A stretch of DNA of 64,000 nucleotides from Desulfacinum sp. (GCA_014359885.1 JACIYN010000007.1:1-64000), one strand, 5' to 3'. Counted from the first letter of the stretch, positions 45,874-54,581 are shown. Notes: generated from the letters alone by a model not told the origin. Made by a program: numbers and translations.

Positions 45874-46273
45874 GAGGCTGTCCGGGAATGTTCCTCCGGC
45901 TCAACGGGCCGAGGAATTTCCGTTCTCTTCGTAGCCGCGGGGCTTCAGCCCCGCGGGGGAGCGGCCGCCGTAGCACCATTAACGATCATGGCAAGACTCG
46001 CCTCCCCCCTCGGATGAAAGAACCGTCAGTGCGGGGAGTCTTTGTGGTAGCGCCGCAAGGCGCGATGAGCCGGGCCGACCGCAACGCCACGAAACGGCTG
46101 GCCATCCCTTTCGCGGCTTTCGCCGCTCCCACAGATGATGGTGCTCCCACAGGTTATGTGACAGGCGATACTTGGAGGTCCGACCGAAATTCGTGGATTC
46201 CTCCGTAGCCCTGAAGGGCTGCGCCACGAGAAAAGCGGTCGTCCCAGGAGTTTTCAGACGAGCTCCCGGCGCC
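45874..46273. repeat. MITE-like element copy 3, interrupted by a TGAAAGAACC-family repeat
   Basis: The outer element runs from GGAGGCTGTCCGGGAATG (45874) to GTTTTCAGACGAGCTCCC (46251-46268). It carries the CGCGGGGCTTCAGCCCCGCG palindrome (about 45935-45955) and the GTAGCCCTGAAGGGCTGC palindrome (about 46205-46222). These are about 270 bases apart instead of about 95 in copy 1. The excess is a copy of the other family: GATGAAAGAACCG (46013) through GCGGCTTTCGCCGCTCCCAC (to about 46132). So this is one mobile repeat nested in another. Confidence 0.7.
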
Positions 46274-46480
46274 CTAAAGCTCAGCCTCTTCAATGTCTGC
46301 AAGCTTCATAAAGTGTTTCAGAAGGCCTATCTTCAGGGGCTTGTTACCATGGACGGGAATGGATAAGCGGTACGGGATTCCCTGTCGCGTGTAAATGTGG
46401 TGGCTCCCGCTTATTCGTGCAAGGACCCATCCTTTCCGCTCAAGGACCCGGCAAAGCTGCTTGCCCGTTACGGCTTTCAA
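46274..46480 (-). CDS. hicA: HicA family mRNA interferase toxin (pair 3)
   Basis: 68 residues: KAVTGKQLCRVLERKGWVL, RISGSHHIYTRQG with the catalytic His, and IPVHGNKPLKIGLLKHFMK. The start is TTG at 46480, overlapping the antitoxin stop by four bases. The family residues are intact. It ends next to the MITE-like element. Confidence 0.92.
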   Translation of the reverse strand: MKAVTGKQLCRVLERKGWVLARISGSHHIYTRQGIPYRLSIPVHGNKPLKIGLLKHFMKLADIEEAEL

Positions 46481-46680
46481 ACGGCTATCTCCACAATCCG
46501 CGCATTCTCTGGAATCTTTAACTTTTCCGAATCTATAGACAGACAGCCTTCCACCGCGTCGTAAAGATTAGCGAGAAGCTCTTCGAACGTTTCCCCTTGT
46601 GTCGCACAGCCGGGAATGGAGGGGACTTCCGCCCAATAGCCCCCTTCCTCCGCCTGATGAATAATGACCTTCAGCTTCAT
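46477..46680 (-). CDS. hicB: HicB family antitoxin (pair 3)
   Basis: 67 residues starting MKLKVIIHQAEEGGYWAEVP, with GCATQGETFEELLANLYDAV, the HicB fold, and a short C-terminal strand RIVEIAV. The ATG at 46680 has the purine run GAGAGAGA upstream. No DNA-binding extension. Antitoxin precedes toxin, as in the other two pairs. A 140-base gap separates it from the cobA-hemD end. Confidence 0.9.
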   Translation of the reverse strand: MKLKVIIHQAEEGGYWAEVPSIPGCATQGETFEELLANLYDAVEGCLSIDSEKLKIPENARIVEIAV

Positions 46681-46820
46681 GGATTCTCTCTCTCGTGGTG
46701 GACCATAAGATGCAACAGGCAGAGCCCGTTGAGACCGCACCCTTGCACTTCCCAAATAGATTCTATGGAAATCCCGCCTTTGCAGGAAAGGGGCGAAACC
46801 GCATCCCCCGCCGGCGGCGT

Positions 46821-48338
46821 CTAGCCCGATAAGTGGTCGCACAGGGCCTGGACCAGGCCGGGGATGGTGTATTCCTCGGCCACAACGTGTACGGGAACCC
46901 CTCGGCTGCGGGCCGTTTCGGCCGTTATGGGGCCGATGCAGGCCACGGTGGTCTTTTCCAGGAGCTGCAGGGGGTCGTGGGCGTCGAAGGCTTGGAGGAA
47001 ATTGGTCACCGTAGAAGACGAGGTGAAGGTGACCACGTCCACACGGCCCTCCCGGAGCATTTCCGCCATCCGGTCGGCCCCTTCCGTGGGCAGCACCGTT
47101 TCGTAGGCGGGCACCACGTCCACGCGGGCGCCCCATTTCTGGAGCGTCTCGGGGAGTACGTCGCGGGCCACCTTGGCACGGGGCAGAAGGATGCGGGCCC
47201 CCTTGACCGAATCCGCCCCCATGGCCTCCAGGATGCCCTCGGCCCTGTATTCGCCGGGAACCACGTCCAATTTCAGGCCTCTTTCTTCCAACGCTTCGGC
47301 CGTCTTGGGGCCGATGGCGGCCAGCTTCCGCCCGGCCAGGGCGCGAACGTCCTTTCCCGCCGCGAAGAGCCTTTCCATAAAGAAACGCACGCCGTTCACA
47401 CTGGTGAAAATAACCCAGTCGTAGGAATGGATCTCCGACAAGGCCCGGTCCAGGGGTTCCCAACTCTCCGGGGGAGCGATCCGGATGGTGGGAAATTCCA
47501 CGCACCGGGCGCCTTTCTCCTCCAGAAGCCTCTTGAAGTCGCTGGCCTGCTCCCGGGCCCGCGTCACCAAAACGGTGCGCCCGAAGAGCGGGCGCCGTTC
47601 GAACCAGTTGAGCTGATCCCGGAGCCGCACCACCTCACCCACCACGATGAGCGCCGGCGGCTTCAGGCCCGCTTCCCGCACCCGGTCCACCACGTCGCCC
47701 AGGGTTCCCGTCACCGTCCGCTGCTCGGGCGTGGTGCCCCAACGGATCACCGCCACGGGCGTTTCCGGGGACCGGCCGTGCTCCATGAGGCGCGCCGTGA
47801 TGTCCGGAAGGTTCTTAACGCCCATGAAGAAGACGAGGGTTCCCACGGCCGTGGCCAGCTTGGACCAGTCGATCTTGGATTCCTCGGAATCGGCCCTCTC
47901 GTGCCCGGTGATGAAGGCCATGGACGCCGTGTAGTCCCGGTGGGACAGGGGAATACCGGCATAGGCGGGGACGGCCACGGCGGCGGTGACTCCCGGAACC
48001 ACCTCGAAGTCGATGCCGGCCGCCACCAGCTCCTGGGCCTCCTCGCCTCCTCGGCCGAACACAAAGGGATCTCCGCCTTTGAGCCGAACCACCACGTGGT
48101 GCCTGCCCTTTTCCACCAGGAGCCGGTTGATCCCGTCCTGGCTCAAGGTGTGGTCCCCGCCCTTCTTTCCCACATAGATTCTTTCGGCATGGGGCGGCGC
48201 GAAAGAGAGCAGCTCTTCGTTGGCCAAGAAGTCGTAGATGACCACCTCGGCCCGCCGAAGGACTTCCACGCCCCGCAACGTAAAAAGACCCGGATCCCCG
48301 GGTCCCGCACCCACCAGATAGACCTTTCCCTTTTTCAC
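46821..48338 (-). CDS. cobA-hemD: Uroporphyrinogen-III C-methyltransferase / uroporphyrinogen-III synthase fusion
   Basis: 505 residues in two domains. Residues 1 to about 245 are SUMT: KVYLVGAGPGDPGLFTLRG, RLKGGDPFVFGRGGEEAQEL and VVPGVTAAVAVPAYAGIPL. The rest is HemD-like, from GRTVLVTRAREQASDFKRLL to VDVVTFTSSSTVTNFL. Together they close the tetrapyrrole ring and make precorrin-2 for siroheme, cobalamin or the alternative heme route. I chose the GTG at 48338, 13 bases after the hemC stop with GAGGA upstream; longer frames overlap hemC. Confidence 0.93.
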   Translation of the reverse strand: MKKGKVYLVGAGPGDPGLFTLRGVEVLRRAEVVIYDFLANEELLSFAPPHAERIYVGKKGGDHTLSQDGINRLLVEKGRHHVVVRLKGGDPFVFGRGGEEAQELVAAGIDFEVVPGVTAAVAVPAYAGIPLSHRDYTASMAFITGHERADSEESKIDWSKLATAVGTLVFFMGVKNLPDITARLMEHGRSPETPVAVIRWGTTPEQRTVTGTLGDVVDRVREAGLKPPALIVVGEVVRLRDQLNWFERRPLFGRTVLVTRAREQASDFKRLLEEKGARCVEFPTIRIAPPESWEPLDRALSEIHSYDWVIFTSVNGVRFFMERLFAAGKDVRALAGRKLAAIGPKTAEALEERGLKLDVVPGEYRAEGILEAMGADSVKGARILLPRAKVARDVLPETLQKWGARVDVVPAYETVLPTEGADRMAEMLREGRVDVVTFTSSSTVTNFLQAFDAHDPLQLLEKTTVACIGPITAETARSRGVPVHVVAEEYTIPGLVQALCDHLSG

Positions 48339-48351
48339 ATCGTCCTCGCGA

Positions 48352-49284
48352 TCAGCAGGAAGCATGGTAGACCGATTCCAGGATCTCGCGGGCCCCCGCA
48401 TCCAGGAGCCGCCGGGCCAGATCGCGTCCCGCGGCCTCTTCTCCTCCCGGCGGCGCCGAGGCCGTTTGCCGATAGACGGTCCGCCCGTCCAGGGAAGCCA
48501 CCAGGCCCGTCAGCAGCACGCCGTTTTGGGACGCCGTCGCATGGCCTGCAATGGGCACCTGGCAGCCGCCTTCCAAGGTGTGCAGAAAGGCCCGTTCCGC
48601 CGCCACGGCCCGGGCGGTGGATTCATCATGCAGGGGAGCGAGAAGGCGGCGCACGTCATGATCGTCTTTTCGGATCTCCAGCCCCAGGGCCCCCTGGCCG
48701 ATGGCCGGCACGAAAAGATCCGGGTCCAGGTAACTGGCAATGCGGTCCCGCCAGCCCATGCGATGGAGGCCCGCCGCCGCCAGCACGACGGCATCGTAGA
48801 GGCCTTCCCGGACCTTTCGAAGGCGCGTGTCCAGGTTGCCCCGAAGGTTCTCGATCCGCAGATCCGGCCGCAGGGCCAGAAGTTGCGCCGCACGGCGCAG
48901 ACTGCTGGTCCCCACCACGGCCCCTCGGGGAAGATCCTCCAGGCTCGGAAACCGCTCGGAGACCAGCACGTCCCGTGGATCTTCCCTGGCCGGCACCACG
49001 GCCAGTTCCAAGGGACCGGGCAGTTCGGACGGCACGTCCTTCATGCTGTGGACGGCCAGGTCCACTCGACCGTCCAGGAGGGCCTCTTCGATCTCTTTGA
49101 CGAAAAGCCCTTTGCCGCCCACTTTGGCCAGGGGCACGTCCAGGATCTTGTCCCCGGTGGTCTTGATGATCTCCAGACTCACCCGAAGGTCGGGCCAGCG
49201 AGCCTCCAGCAGGCCCTTGATCATTTCACTTTGCCGGAGAGCCAGCAGGCTCCCGCGCGTTCCAATGACGAGGGTGTTCCGCAC
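48352..49284 (-). CDS. hemC: Porphobilinogen deaminase (hydroxymethylbilane synthase)
   Basis: Polymerises four porphobilinogens. It has 310 residues. Active-site marks: VIGTRGSLLALRQSE, HSMKDVPSELP, RGNLDTRLRK, and the cofactor-attaching Cys in EGGCQVPIAGHA (near residue 243). Directly upstream of cobA-hemD in the same transcript, so consecutive pathway steps are coupled. No hemA is seen upstream; repeats follow instead. Confidence 0.97.
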   Translation of the reverse strand: MRNTLVIGTRGSLLALRQSEMIKGLLEARWPDLRVSLEIIKTTGDKILDVPLAKVGGKGLFVKEIEEALLDGRVDLAVHSMKDVPSELPGPLELAVVPAREDPRDVLVSERFPSLEDLPRGAVVGTSSLRRAAQLLALRPDLRIENLRGNLDTRLRKVREGLYDAVVLAAAGLHRMGWRDRIASYLDPDLFVPAIGQGALGLEIRKDDHDVRRLLAPLHDESTARAVAAERAFLHTLEGGCQVPIAGHATASQNGVLLTGLVASLDGRTVYRQTASAPPGGEEAAGRDLARRLLDAGAREILESVYHASC

Positions 49285-49896
49285 GAATCCCCTTTCTTAA
49301 ATGGCGAGGCTCATCAGGAGCCTTGGGCGCCGACTTTCGCTTCCATCCTCGGCCGAGTGACGGGATTTGGCCCTTTGGATCTTCCCACGGATGGACGTTC
49401 CGTCATCCCCGCAAGGGTGAAGACCTAAGGAGGCTGTCCAAAAACGTCGCGGAGGATCTTTCTTTCTCGTAGCGCGGCCCTTTAGGGCTGCGAAAGAACC
49501 CCCGAATGTTGCATGGGCCATCGCGCCTTTCTTGTCGTTTCATGGGCTTACGAAGGCCCTTTCCCGCGGGGCTGAAGCCCCACGGCTATGAAAAGAGGCG
49601 CCATAGCCCGGGCTCTTGTCTCGGAGAGCCATTGTCGGACAGGCTCCTAGGAGCCTGTCTGAAAATGGCGAATTTGCTTTGTTCACCGCCCCTTCGTCAT
49701 CCCCGCGAAAGCGGGGATCCAGGATTTCCGGCAAGTTATGGACTCCCGCTTGCGCGGGAGTGACGGTTTGTGGAGTTCTCGGACAGCCTCCTAAAGAGGC
49801 TGTCCGTTGGCGGTAGGGGCGGTTCGCGAACCGCCCCTACAGAAATCGCGGCACCTCATCCATCCATTCCCCAAAAGGGCGGCCTTGCCCAGGATC
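49285..49896. repeat. Cluster of adjoining MITE-like elements upstream of hemC
   Basis: 49428-49647 is MITE copy 4, inverted (ends AGGAGGCTGTCCAAAAA and TTGTCGGACAGGCTCCT; both internal palindromes present). 49648-49792 is a second, shorter element with the same ends (AGGAGCCTGTCTGAAAA and CTCGGACAGCCTCCT) but a different core: CGTCATCCCCGCGAAAGCGG and CTCCCGCTTGCGCGGGAG. It touches copy 4 with no gap. Next come GAGGCTGTCCG (49796) and a palindrome GTAGGGGCGGTTCGCGAACC (49813-49840). No gene in 612 bases. Confidence 0.8.
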
Positions 49897-50130
49897 CTAA
49901 TGGCAGGTGGCGCAACTGCCGCCGGCGCAGCCGGAACAGGAAGAGGCCCCGGAGCCCATGCGGCTGCTGGCCGCCCCCTTGTCACCCCCGCTCTTGAAGC
50001 CGAAGACGGACATGACCCGCTGGGCCTCCTGGGAGCCACAAGACGGGCAAGACACTTTCTCATCACTTCGAAAGACGAGACACTCGAACTTTTCCGAACA
50101 CTTGGAACACTCGAACTCATAGATGGGCAT
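49897..50130 (-). CDS. FmdB-type zinc-ribbon protein
   Basis: 77 residues. The first 45 are the FmdB/CxxC_CxxC ribbon: MPIYEFECSKCSEKFE, then CPSCGS. The tail is Gly/Ser-rich and ends with four Cys and a His (CSGCAGGSCATCH), a second possible metal site common in this family. The ATG at 50130 has an AGCGAGG site. Family role is unclear, often linked to regulation or metalloprotein assembly. Last gene of a minus-strand set. Confidence 0.85.
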   Translation of the reverse strand: MPIYEFECSKCSEKFECLVFRSDEKVSCPSCGSQEAQRVMSVFGFKSGGDKGAASSRMGSGASSCSGCAGGSCATCH

Positions 50131-50186
50131 GGTCGTTTCACCTCGCTGCAACGAATTGTGCCGCCCCCATGGGGCGCGGTCCTATC

Positions 50187-50564
50187 TTAAGACGCCGCCA
50201 CGATCCGAACAAGGTCCCCGTCCCGGACGGACTTGAAGACCCCGGGGTCTCCGCACACCCGCCCGACGACGTTCACGGCGCTGGCCGGGCGAATCTCGTC
50301 CCCGCGGCTCATGGGCGTGGGACCGAAAAAGATGCAGAAGGCCTTCCCCGTGGGCCAGTAGCCCAGGTCTCCCCGCTCCACCACTTCCCGGGCGTCTTCC
50401 GAAAGCGGCTCGGAAACGGGAATGGCGAAGTAGATCTCCTCCCCCCAGGTACTAGCTTCCGCCTCCAGGGGCAACGCCTCGGCAATGCGACGGGCCGTGG
50501 GGGAATCGTTCAATAGGGCGTCCATCAGGATCCCGGGGGCTTCGATGCGAATCTTGGTCGCCAT
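50187..50564 (-). CDS. Cyclophilin-like fold protein (TM1367 type)
   Basis: 125 residues. IEAPGILMDALLNDSPTARR, followed by WGEEIYFAIPV and GDLGYWPTGKAFCIFFGPTP, matches the small cyclophilin-like family typified by TM1367. Catalytic prolyl-isomerase residues are not conserved in that family and its function is unknown. It lies nine bases after the next gene upstream (minus strand), so they are probably co-translated. Confidence 0.8.
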   Translation of the reverse strand: MATKIRIEAPGILMDALLNDSPTARRIAEALPLEAEASTWGEEIYFAIPVSEPLSEDAREVVERGDLGYWPTGKAFCIFFGPTPMSRGDEIRPASAVNVVGRVCGDPGVFKSVRDGDLVRIVAAS

Positions 50565-50573
50565 GGCGTCCTC

Positions 50574-51569
50574 CTAAGTCTCGCGCCCAGAGGAACGGCC
50601 CGGGATTTCGGCGGGGGCGGAGCCCCTCCGGGCGGCCACCGCCTCCTTCACCGCCGCACAGAAGAGCGGGAAGAGGATCTCGTGATGGCCTACCAGGTGG
50701 TATCCCCTTCCCCTTCCCGCCGTGGGCCGTTCCACCACGTTCACGTGCGGCCGGTAATGCCGCAGGAAGTCCATGTTGATGGTGGTGATCCCGGAAAGAT
50801 CGTATCCCAGGTTGGCGGCCACGCTTACGGCCTTCAGGAAGACCTCGGGCAGCACCACCGCCGATCCCAGGTTGATGTAGACCCCCTCCCGGAGCGTGGT
50901 CACCAGTCGGCAGAAGACCCGGAAGTCGTAGTGGCTGGCAGCCCCCACGGCCGCACCGTCCATGGACGGGTGCATGTGGATGATGTCCGTGCCGATGGCC
51001 ACGTGCACGGTCACCGGGATTCCCAGGCGGGCCGCCGCCGCAAGAAGGCTGAATCGCCCATGGGGCGGGTCGGCCTCCAACAAGGCCCGCCCCACGGCTT
51101 CACCGAACCCGGTCCCGCCGTCGGACGCCCTCTCCTTCACCGCCCCGTTGATGAATTCCGCCGTCTCCCGCGCCATACCGAAACGGCCCAGGGAAAGATG
51201 GGCACCCACGTCTTCCGACGTCTTGCCCGCCAGGGCCATCTCCACGTCGTGGATCACCCCGGCTCCGTTCAGGGCCAGCCCCTTGAGGATCCCCGTCTCC
51301 ATGGCGTCGATGATCACCGGGGCAAGCCCCACCTTGATGGGGTGGGCTCCCATGCCCAGGAGAACGGTCCGGCCGCCCAGGACGGCTTCGGCCGCGGCGT
51401 TCACCGCCTCCCTCAGATCCCTCGCCGCCAGTTGAGACGGCAAAAAGGCGAGGAAATCCGCCAGGCTCCCTCCGGGGATCCACGGTCTTCCCAGGTCTTC
51501 GGCCGCCACCTTGCTGGGGCGATCAAAGAGGCTGGTGGTTCGAACGTCATCAAGGGAAATGGGCTTCAT
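50574..51569 (-). CDS. Conserved protein, unassigned (possible deoxyhypusine-synthase-like fold)
   Basis: 331 residues. It shows nucleotide-binding-like turns: VLLGMGAHPIKVGLAPVIID, LNGAGVIHDVEMALAGKTSE, GIPVTVHVAIGTDIIHMHPS and YINLGSAVVLPEVFLKAVSV. The G-A-G-V-I-H-D motif weakly recalls NAD-binding enzymes of the deoxyhypusine synthase type, but I cannot confirm it and bacteria lack the usual substrate. It is 27 bases downstream of a gmhA-like sugar isomerase, so a role in sugar-phosphate metabolism is as plausible. Confidence 0.7.
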   Translation of the reverse strand: MKPISLDDVRTTSLFDRPSKVAAEDLGRPWIPGGSLADFLAFLPSQLAARDLREAVNAAAEAVLGGRTVLLGMGAHPIKVGLAPVIIDAMETGILKGLALNGAGVIHDVEMALAGKTSEDVGAHLSLGRFGMARETAEFINGAVKERASDGGTGFGEAVGRALLEADPPHGRFSLLAAAARLGIPVTVHVAIGTDIIHMHPSMDGAAVGAASHYDFRVFCRLVTTLREGVYINLGSAVVLPEVFLKAVSVAANLGYDLSGITTINMDFLRHYRPHVNVVERPTAGRGRGYHLVGHHEILFPLFCAAVKEAVAARRGSAPAEIPGRSSGRET

Positions 51570-51596
51570 GGTTTTTTTCCGTCCGTCGTCCCCCCG

Positions 51597-52238
51597 TCAG
51601 CAGATCGCCGGGGCCGGTTCCTCCCCTTCCGGATCGTCGGGCTGAAAGACCAGCACCTCGATGAGCTCGCACAAAATGTGGCCCGCCGCGATGTGGCCCT
51701 CCTGAACCCGTGCTGTCACAGGCGAGGGCACATGGAGAATCCGGTCGCAGTAGATGTCCATGTCCGTCTTGTCCCGGCCGGCGAAGCCCAGGGTGTGAAG
51801 GCCGTGTTCCCGGGCCCAGCGGAGGGCACGCAGGACGTTCTCGGACCGCCCGCTGGTACTCAGCCCCAGAGCCACGTCCCCCGCCTCCCCCAGCGCCTGG
51901 ATCTGCTTGAGGAAGACGTCCTTGAAGTCGTAATCGTTGGCGATGCTCGTGAGAACAGACGTGTCCACCGTCAGGGCCACGGCCGGCAGAGGCGCCCGTT
52001 CCATCTGGAACCGATTGATGCATTCCGCCGCCAGGTGCTGGGCGTCGGCGGCGCTCCCGCCGTTGCCGAAGATGTACAGGCGCCGGTGGGCCTTGAAAGC
52101 ACCGGCCACCATCCGGGCCATCTCCACGATCACCGCCCCTTGGGATCGCCACAGGCCCTCCACCGCCGCCAGCGACTCACTGAAGGCCCGATCCACACGA
52201 TCCAGAAGGTTCTTTTCGCTTAGGCTCATGCTCATCAT
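51597..52238 (-). CDS. gmhA: SIS-domain phosphoheptose isomerase (GmhA-like)
   Basis: 213 residues. The SIS fold is clear: RRLYIFGNGGSAADAQHLAAECINRF, VALTVDTSVLTSIANDYDF, ALGLSTSGRSENVLRAL, and a C-terminal VQEGHIAAGHILCELIE with the catalytic Glu and His. GmhA converts sedoheptulose 7-phosphate to heptose 7-phosphate for lipopolysaccharide core. The start is ambiguous; I used the ATG at 52238 (MMSMSLSEKN), since upstream residues derive from a repeat. Confidence 0.88.
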   Translation of the reverse strand: MMSMSLSEKNLLDRVDRAFSESLAAVEGLWRSQGAVIVEMARMVAGAFKAHRRLYIFGNGGSAADAQHLAAECINRFQMERAPLPAVALTVDTSVLTSIANDYDFKDVFLKQIQALGEAGDVALGLSTSGRSENVLRALRWAREHGLHTLGFAGRDKTDMDIYCDRILHVPSPVTARVQEGHIAAGHILCELIEVLVFQPDDPEGEEPAPAIC

Positions 52239-52304
52239 CCCACTGTGTGGAGCGGCGTGCGCCACTTCCACATCCCGCTCATTGTCATTGCTGTTCATTC
52301 GCGT

Positions 52305-53321
52305 TCATTCGCGGTTTTCTTTCATACTACCGGCGGGCTCGTCCCAGACGGGAGTGCGCACCCCTTGGCCGGATCGAATATCCCCGTGCAACATCTCCCG
52401 AAAGCGGCGGAACCAGGGACCCGGCACGCCGTCCCCGATGGGATGCCCGTCATACTGGACGATGGGAAGCACATCGAAGGTGGTTCCGAAGGTCATCATC
52501 TCCGCGGCCCCGTAGGCATCTTCGGGCCGGATGTCCGCCTCGCCCACTTGGGCCAGCTCCCCTCGCTCCACCAATTCCCGGGCCAGCTCCAACATCCGCG
52601 TTACAGTGGTGCCCCGCAGAATGCGATCGAACCGGGGCACCAGAAATCGGTTGTCCCGAGTCACGATGCCCACGTTCTCCGTGGCGCCTTCGCCCAGGAA
52701 GCCGTTCTCGTCGATGGACACGGTGAAGTCCACGCCCGCATCCCGGGCTTCCTTGGTCATGAGCACGTTGGGGAGGTAATTGCAGCTCTTGACGCTGGCA
52801 AAATAGGACTTCTTGATGGGGATATGGCTGCTTTTAAGGGTGACACCCTTGGTGAGCTTCTCTTCCGGTGCCTGCTTGAGGCGCGTGATGACGATATAAA
52901 GCTGGCTGGCCGGACATTCGTAGGGATCCGTGGTGAATCCCCCGGGACCGCGCGACAGGAAGAGCCGCACCAGGCATTCCCGCGCTCCCGACGCCCGAAC
53001 GGTCTGCTTGATGAGGTCCTCCAGGCGGCTTCGGTCCACCGGCCAGGTGAGCTGCGCGATGGCAGCGGATCGTTCCAGTCGGTCCAAGTGCCGGTCCAGC
53101 AGATAGAGGAAGCCGTCCACGCACTTGAACGCTTCGAAGATGCCGTCTCCCCGGTGCACCAGGTGATCGTCCACGGGAATCACCATCAGGCGGGGATCGG
53201 TAAGGATCCCACCGAACCAGGACGAATACATGGCCAGATAATTGACGTGATAAGATTCCTGCTTTTGAAGCAGCCGATCCACGGCGGCATCGAAACCGAG
53301 AAGCGGCACCTGCCCGCCCAT
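52305..53321 (-). CDS. Class IV aminotransferase (branched-chain aminotransferase / aminodeoxychorismate lyase family)
   Basis: 338 residues. The PLP lysine is in SYFASVKSCNYLPNVLM; the cofactor-binding ENGFLGEGATENVGIV and MMTFGTTFDVLPI follow, and the N-terminal DDHLVHRGDGIFEAFK is typical. The ATG at 53321 has GGGAGGATGG upstream. Substrate may be branched-chain or D-amino acids or aminodeoxychorismate. The last residues MKENRE and the stop codon are encoded by a dispersed repeat, after a diverged tail (PVWDEPAGS). Confidence 0.88.
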   Translation of the reverse strand: MGGQVPLLGFDAAVDRLLQKQESYHVNYLAMYSSWFGGILTDPRLMVIPVDDHLVHRGDGIFEAFKCVDGFLYLLDRHLDRLERSAAIAQLTWPVDRSRLEDLIKQTVRASGARECLVRLFLSRGPGGFTTDPYECPASQLYIVITRLKQAPEEKLTKGVTLKSSHIPIKKSYFASVKSCNYLPNVLMTKEARDAGVDFTVSIDENGFLGEGATENVGIVTRDNRFLVPRFDRILRGTTVTRMLELARELVERGELAQVGEADIRPEDAYGAAEMMTFGTTFDVLPIVQYDGHPIGDGVPGPWFRRFREMLHGDIRSGQGVRTPVWDEPAGSMKENRE

Positions 53322-53502
53322 TCCATCCTCCCTCTTCGCGGCACCCGAAACATCGAACCCGCCCTTGTCCGAAAGAACGCCTAAAAATAGACAAGCGGCC
53401 TGCGATGTGCAAGCCGTCATTGGGATTTTGTCCTTGGGAGACCGTGGCGGGCGATGTTAAGAAGACGCAAACGGTGCGAAGGCAGGAAAGGAAACGGAAG
53501 GC

Positions 53503-54174
53503 ATGATCCATGCCCTGATTTTTGACTTCGACGGCACGTTGGCGGAACTGCACCTGGATTTTTCCATCATGAAGGAGCGGATCGCCGCCTTGGCCGAAAC
53601 CTACCTGAACCGGCGACCGGGTCTCTCGCCCATGCCCGCCCTGGAATGGATCGAGCATCTGGCCCGGCGGATACCCGGGGCCGACGGCGCGGCGGAGGAT
53701 TTCCGGAGAGCCGCCCACGGCTTGGTGGTGGACATGGAACTGGAGGCCGCCCGGCGGGGCAAGCTCTTTCCCTACACCCGTACCATCCTCAGGGACCTGC
53801 AGGTGAGCGGAGTGCCGACGGCCGTCATCACCCGCAACTGCAGCTCGGCCGTCCGGCATGTCTTTCCGGACATCGACCGGCTGTGTTCCTGCTTCCTGGC
53901 CCGGGATCACGTGAAAAACGTCAAGCCCCACCCGGAACACCTGGAAAGGGCGCTTGCCCTGCTGGGTGTGGAAAAGGAGCGGGCCCTCATGGTGGGGGAT
54001 CATCCGCTGGACGTCGAAACGGGCCGCCGGGTGGGAACCTTCACCGCGGCGGTCGCCTCCGGCCGGGTGGGCATGGACGCCCTTCGGGCCGCCGGGCCCC
54101 ACTGGGTCTTCCGTGACTGTAAGGTGCTCCTGAGAGAATTGCGGCGCCTGAATCTGATTCCTCCGCCGGCGTGA
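53503..54174 (+). CDS. HAD-superfamily hydrolase (phosphoglycolate-phosphatase-like)
   Basis: 223 residues. Motif I is LIFDFDGTLAEL with Asp8 and Asp10; motif II TAVITRN; the conserved Lys in NVKPHPEHLERAL; motif IV MVGDHPLDVETGRR. A helical cap lies between motifs I and II. GGAAGG precedes the ATG. Gph-like by motif pattern; its substrate is not determined. Single gene, divergent from the aminotransferase. Confidence 0.88.
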   Translation: MIHALIFDFDGTLAELHLDFSIMKERIAALAETYLNRRPGLSPMPALEWIEHLARRIPGADGAAEDFRRAAHGLVVDMELEAARRGKLFPYTRTILRDLQVSGVPTAVITRNCSSAVRHVFPDIDRLCSCFLARDHVKNVKPHPEHLERALALLGVEKERALMVGDHPLDVETGRRVGTFTAAVASGRVGMDALRAAGPHWVFRDCKVLLRELRRLNLIPPPA

Positions 54175-54581
54175 AGCGACCGGCGTCGGGACAAAGATTG
54201 CCCCCAAGGAGGTTTACTGGTGGTGAGCGGTGGGTGTGGGGACGGTGCGCGAACCGCCCCTACGAAGGCATCGGCTCATATGAAAGAGAACCGCCAATGA
54301 ACGCGAATAGACGCAAATCTTTTAGTTGTAGGAACTGCGAAGGCCGCAACGAAGGTGCCCGGCCATGCAAGGGGCGCGCAGTGACTCATAGAGAAGGGCA
54401 TATTGCGGCGTTCCGACAATGGCCCTTGCTCCGGCCCGCTTTTTCATCCATGCGGGGTGGCGAATCTCGCCATGACCGTTAATCGGGAGGCATCGGTTAA
54501 GGGGAGTCCACAACGGGCCGGGCAGGCAGGGCCCCGGCTTTTACCGGCAGGCGGGGAGCGAGAAGGGAGGACAGGTCGGCC
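54175..54581. repeat. Spacer holding the inverted partner of the 7.7-kb repeat
   Basis: About 54285-54480 is nearly identical, in reverse orientation, to 7690-7893: it starts GAGAACCGCCAATGAACGCG, passes TTAGTTGTAGGAACTGCGAA and ATAGAGAAGGGCATATTGCG, and ends CGCCATGACCGTT. Just before it (about 54243-54263) is a half palindrome, GTGCGCGAACCGCCCCTAC. No gene is seen. Confidence 0.75.
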
